From Syntrophobacterales bacterium (GTDB lineage Bacteria; Desulfobacterota; Syntrophia; Syntrophales; UBA6807): a stretch of DNA of 8,372 bases. Below, piece by piece: positions 6,498-8,372 of the stretch. Both the position numbers and the translations under genes were made by a program. The notes beneath the pieces are model-generated. The model searched no databases. It was given only the letters and a program-made list of their open reading frames with translations, and was not told the DNA's origin. The DNA lies in assembly GCA_021159265.1 (NCBI GenBank), contig JAGGSD010000095.1, positions 1-8,372 of the forward strand. Direction: 5' to 3'. Each line of letters starts with the position of its first letter. Positions within the stretch are counted from its first letter, which is position 1.

Positions 6498-6647
6498 ATG
6501 TCGTGTCAAGTCTCGGGTGTCATTGCGAGCGAAGCGAAGCAATCTCCTGCTGCTATGAGCTAACTTGGTATAATCCGAGAGATTGCCACGGCCTTCGGCC
6601 TCGCAATGACGAAGGCTTGTGCGACATTGCAAACTTGACATGACACT
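6498..6647. repeat. nested palindromic repeat of about 150 bp upstream of the GGDEF gene
   Basis: The outer arms TGTCGTGTCAAGT (6499-6511) and ACTTGACATGACA (6633-6645) match at 12 of 13 positions as inverted copies. Inside, a second pair of arms lies at 6519-6546 (GTCATTGCGAG...GCAATCTC) and 6579-6610 (GAGATTGCC...CTCGCAATGAC), with a small GGCC-TTC-GGCC palindrome inside the right arm. The central spacer is about 32 bases. No protein is encoded. The ATTGCGAG...CAATCTC type is a known dispersed repeat style in several bacterial lineages. It ends about 30 bases upstream of the GGDEF start, where a promoter would normally lie. Confidence 0.75.
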
Positions 6648-6714
6648 AGCCAAGAAAATTTAACCGGACAGCAGTGATGTTTTTGCGGTAATAAGTAGTT
6701 ATGACCAAGGGGTA

Positions 6715-7233
6715 TTATTTCTCAATCCATTTTTTTAATCGCAGCATCTCCCCCGCAGACCAATCCGGAGACAGGCGTTTTTTAAGAAAAAGAAAAAACA
6801 GTTGTTCCATGGCCCGCATTGCAGTTTCTATATGATAGATTCTTTCGAGAAATCTTCCTTCCTTGTTATCATCTTCTTCGGTCAGGTTCATTGTCGTGGG
6901 AAGCTTCAACGTTTGGAATTGAAATCCGTCTGCTTTAAATGTGAATTCGTATTCATCGGTCCCCATGCCCAGCTTTAGACGTGCCTCTTTTATTTTTTTG
7001 TTTTCACGCAGGGCCGCTTTTCCCTCTTTAAGAGCCGCATGAAATCCGCGGCATGCCACCGTTTCTGAATACGGGCCTTCTCCTGATTCAAGCACCAGTC
7101 TTTGCATGAATGTAACTTGAATATCACCGACATCCGGAATCATTATGGACCCTCCTCTTTCCTCACTCTTGAACCAGAGCCAGGTCAGAAATTCTCTTCC
7201 GGGAAACTGAAGGTCTGTTTTTGCAATATCCAT
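6715..7233 (-). CDS. RdgC C-terminal-half-like protein
   Basis: A 172-residue soluble protein. The segment from about 66 to 155 (RGFHAALKEGKAALRENKKIKEARLKLG, then EYEFTFKADGFQFQTLKLPTTMNLTEED and a long helical end) parallels the second half of E. coli RdgC: a stretch of the type AGKVVTKLALDW, then IQFVMCDDGSLKRLKF, an acidic stretch and a terminal helix. The start, GREFLTWLWFKSEE (12-25), parallels the LTLTEWVRS segment of RdgC. It lies 23 bp after the RdgC N-half gene, so the two are probably co-translated partners. An in-frame TAG at 7245-7243 excludes an upstream extension. There is no clear Shine-Dalgarno site before the ATG at 7233, which fits translational coupling. By inference it supplies the missing part of an RdgC-like DNA-binding ring. 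The homology was judged from recalled sequences without computation. Confidence 0.65.
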   Translation of the reverse strand: MDIAKTDLQFPGREFLTWLWFKSEERGGSIMIPDVGDIQVTFMQRLVLESGEGPYSETVACRGFHAALKEGKAALRENKKIKEARLKLGMGTDEYEFTFKADGFQFQTLKLPTTMNLTEEDDNKEGRFLERIYHIETAMRAMEQLFFLFLKKRLSPDWSAGEMLRLKKWIEK

Positions 7234-7256
7234 GTTTTTTGTCTAAAAGTTGGTCT

Positions 7257-7841
7257 TTATTGATTGAGGGGGATAGGTTTAACCGCTTCCTGTTTCATGT
7301 ATTCCCGGTCCCACGGGACAAAAGGAATCAAGTCTAATTTAAAAGTTCTTTTAAAGAGATCTTCAAAGTCTTCTCTTATCTTTTCAGCGAGTGAGCCGAA
7401 TATGAGCGAGCCACTGGATACATTCCAGCATATCTCGTGAAAGGACGGTGTGGCAGGGGTTTTGCTCAAAAGTTTCAGACGAACCCTGTCTCTGATTTCG
7501 TTTCGTTCTTCTTTGTAGATTTTGTTTTTGCCCCTCTCTGCTATCAATTGTTTTTCGGCTTCAAACACTTTTAATTTGAGAAGTGAAGGAGATATAATCC
7601 TGCGATCAATACGGAGAGTAAAAATCAGATAATCGGCCAACGAGTAGTTTGCATATTGAAAGTCGGTATCAAGCACATTTTCCAGACTTGTCCATCCAAT
7701 GGATTTTTCTTTTGTGCTCATGGATAATTCCTGGAATGAGAAGAGTTTAAGCTGCGTATCTGTGAAATTTCTAAAATTATCCGGAATATGACCGACTACA
7801 CGATATTTTGACAATGATAATGTTCCTTTTAATAATCCCAT
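7257..7841 (-). CDS. rdgC: RdgC-like recombination-associated protein, N-terminal half
   Basis: A 194-residue soluble protein matching the N-terminal part of RdgC (about 300 residues in E. coli), a nucleoid-associated protein that forms a ring dimer around duplex DNA and modulates RecA. Features in register with RdgC are GW at 49-50, FTLRIDRRIISPSLLKLKV (74-92; RdgC has ICARKEEKILPSPVIKQAL), a lysine/glutamate-rich helix (94-123), LLSKTPATPSFHEICW (124-139; RdgC LLPRAFSRFNQTMMW), SSGSLIFGS, and LDLIPFVPW (RdgC LPVVPLSME). The stop comes where RdgC would continue. The next gene, 23 bp on, carries the remaining half. AGGA seven bases before the ATG is a reasonable ribosome site. Short RdgC-like proteins of this size are known in Desulfobacterota such as Geobacter (recollection, not searched). 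Confidence 0.8.
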   Translation of the reverse strand: MGLLKGTLSLSKYRVVGHIPDNFRNFTDTQLKLFSFQELSMSTKEKSIGWTSLENVLDTDFQYANYSLADYLIFTLRIDRRIISPSLLKLKVFEAEKQLIAERGKNKIYKEERNEIRDRVRLKLLSKTPATPSFHEICWNVSSGSLIFGSLAEKIREDFEDLFKRTFKLDLIPFVPWDREYMKQEAVKPIPLNQ

Positions 7842-7948
7842 GATTTTTTCCTATGGATTTAATGACTTTGTTGATTTAAGGTCTTTTCGCCTAATCTCTG
7901 CGTTATGCTCAAAAAATAATCCTCGGAATATCAAACTATATGCCTGCG

Positions 7949-7988
7949 GTCTTCGGCGAGCCTTCGGCGTGAGCTCAGTCGAACCGTT
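7949..7988 (+). repeat. dispersed repeat, second copy with internal duplication
   Basis: GTCTTCGGCGAG (7949-7960) and GAGCTCAGTCGAACCGTT (7971-7988) match the minus strand of 4811-4837. Between them is an added CCTTCGGCGT, which looks like a partial duplication of the neighbouring CTTCGGCG. Confidence 0.7.
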
Positions 7989-8158
7989 ATTTTTTTCGCA
8001 TGCCTTGATCTTGAACGAAAATCCTCATAAATCAACTGAGTCATTTAAGGGATGAGAAATTTAACGCAGTTTTAAAGGGCTTGTCAAGTTTATAAACGGG
8101 GAAACGTCAAAGTCGACGTAAATGCGGGGATATAACGCAACTTGAAAAGAACATAATC

Positions 8159-8226
8159 GCACGCAAAGTCGCAAAGTTGCTAAGGTTTTCTCTTTTGTTC
8201 TTTGCGTGCTTCGCGCATTTGCGCGA
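8159..8226. repeat. CGCAAAGT tandem and palindromic repeat
   Basis: CGCAAAGT is repeated in tandem (8162-8169 and 8170-8177). GCACGCAAAG (8159-8168) is exactly complementary to CTTTGCGTGC (8200-8209). A second hairpin follows, TCGCGC-ATTT-GCGCGA (8211-8226). No T-tract or gene justifies calling it a terminator. GCCGCAAAGTT just after manC (2303-2313) resembles the unit. Confidence 0.6.
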
Positions 8227-8257
8227 GAATTTTATAAGCCGCCTGTACCAACATGAT

Positions 8258-8287
8258 TTGTAACTGTTCACGGGTTCAAGGTTCCAT
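8258..8287 (+). repeat. diverged relative of the 225-bp element end
   Basis: TTGTAACTGTTCACGGG followed by TTCAAGGTTCC resembles the left end of the element at 4649-4691 (TTGTAACTACTCAGG, then GGTTCAAGGTCC). The outer TTGTAACT is identical and the rest is shifted or changed. It may be a solo, decayed copy, or just a 7-base array of the same AAC family. Confidence 0.4.
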
Positions 8288-8372
8288 TCTTGTCCCCGGA
8301 CAGCATTTGGGATGCGCATTTACGAGAAAAGCGTCAGCTTCGTCAGGCCTGAAACAAAATCTGGAACCAAAT

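Larger units (their letters stand above)
7842..8372. other. gene-free repeat-rich stretch upstream of the RdgC pair
   Basis: No credible coding region is seen in about 530 bp; short open frames here run through repeats and lack ribosome sites. The promoter of the RdgC pair should lie in roughly 7842-7940, but no clear -35/-10 pair stands out. The stretch holds the dispersed repeat at 7949-7988, the palindromic block at 8159-8226, a relative of the 225-bp element ends at 8258-8287, and an unexplained segment to the window end, where GGTTCC (8279-8284) and GGAACC (8363-8368) are inverted copies. Confidence 0.6.

Noticed and set aside
7234..7259. Frameshift or sequencing error splitting one RdgC gene
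   Set aside because: The second gene has its own ATG with an in-frame TAG nine bases upstream, and there is a 23-bp non-coding gap, so one indel would not simply join the two frames.
7840..8055. Plus-strand open frame of 71 codons divergent from the RdgC pair
   Set aside because: It overlaps the ribosome site of the RdgC N-half gene, runs through the dispersed repeat and has no ribosome site of its own.
8107..8319. Minus-strand open frame of 70 codons at the right edge
   Set aside because: It is composed mainly of the CGCAAAGT palindrome and the element-end relic; no domain is visible.

Overview
The window looks like a piece of a moderately AT-rich Gram-negative bacterial chromosome. The gene types fit a Desulfobacterota-like or similar environmental lineage: a MenI/YdiI-like thioesterase, a GDP-fucose route, a REC-GGDEF regulator, and an RdgC-like protein encoded as two half-genes. 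The intergenic DNA is unusually rich in short degenerate repeats, as is also seen in some anammox planctomycetes and other environmental genomes. The lineage is an inference from gene style and cannot be fixed from this sequence alone.

Left part (1-892): a single hotdog-fold acyl-CoA thioesterase gene lies between two arrays of the same 7-base repeat family in opposite orientations. It is followed by a strong 12-bp hairpin. Middle left (893-4648): three plus-strand genes, manC, gmd and fcl, turn mannose-1-phosphate into GDP-L-fucose, a donor for surface polysaccharide or lipopolysaccharide. manC is separated from gmd-fcl by about 300 bp of palindromic repeat DNA. The trio is bracketed by two direct copies of a 15-bp motif (806-820 and 4650-4664). 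No glycosyltransferase, phosphomannomutase or transporter lies in the window.

Middle right (4649-6650): a 225-bp element with perfect 17-bp terminal inverted repeats fills the space between the convergent fcl and a small minus-strand helix-turn-helix regulator gene. The regulator has a clear sigma70-type promoter so close to its ATG that the mRNA may be leaderless, and an inverted repeat overlaps the -35 box. Next, also on the minus strand, is a diguanylate cyclase response regulator with an intact phosphoacceptor, GGDEF active site and RxxD inhibitory site. A nested-palindrome repeat of about 150 bp lies just upstream of it.

Right part (6715-8372): two minus-strand genes 23 bp apart resemble the N-terminal and C-terminal halves of RdgC, the ring-shaped DNA-binding protein associated with recombination. 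Beyond them, about 530 bp hold no convincing gene but several repeats, some related to those elsewhere in the window. The most unusual points are the split RdgC pair, the 225-bp element together with its direct copy in front of manC, the 7-base arrays in several gaps, and the leaderless, possibly self-controlled regulator gene.
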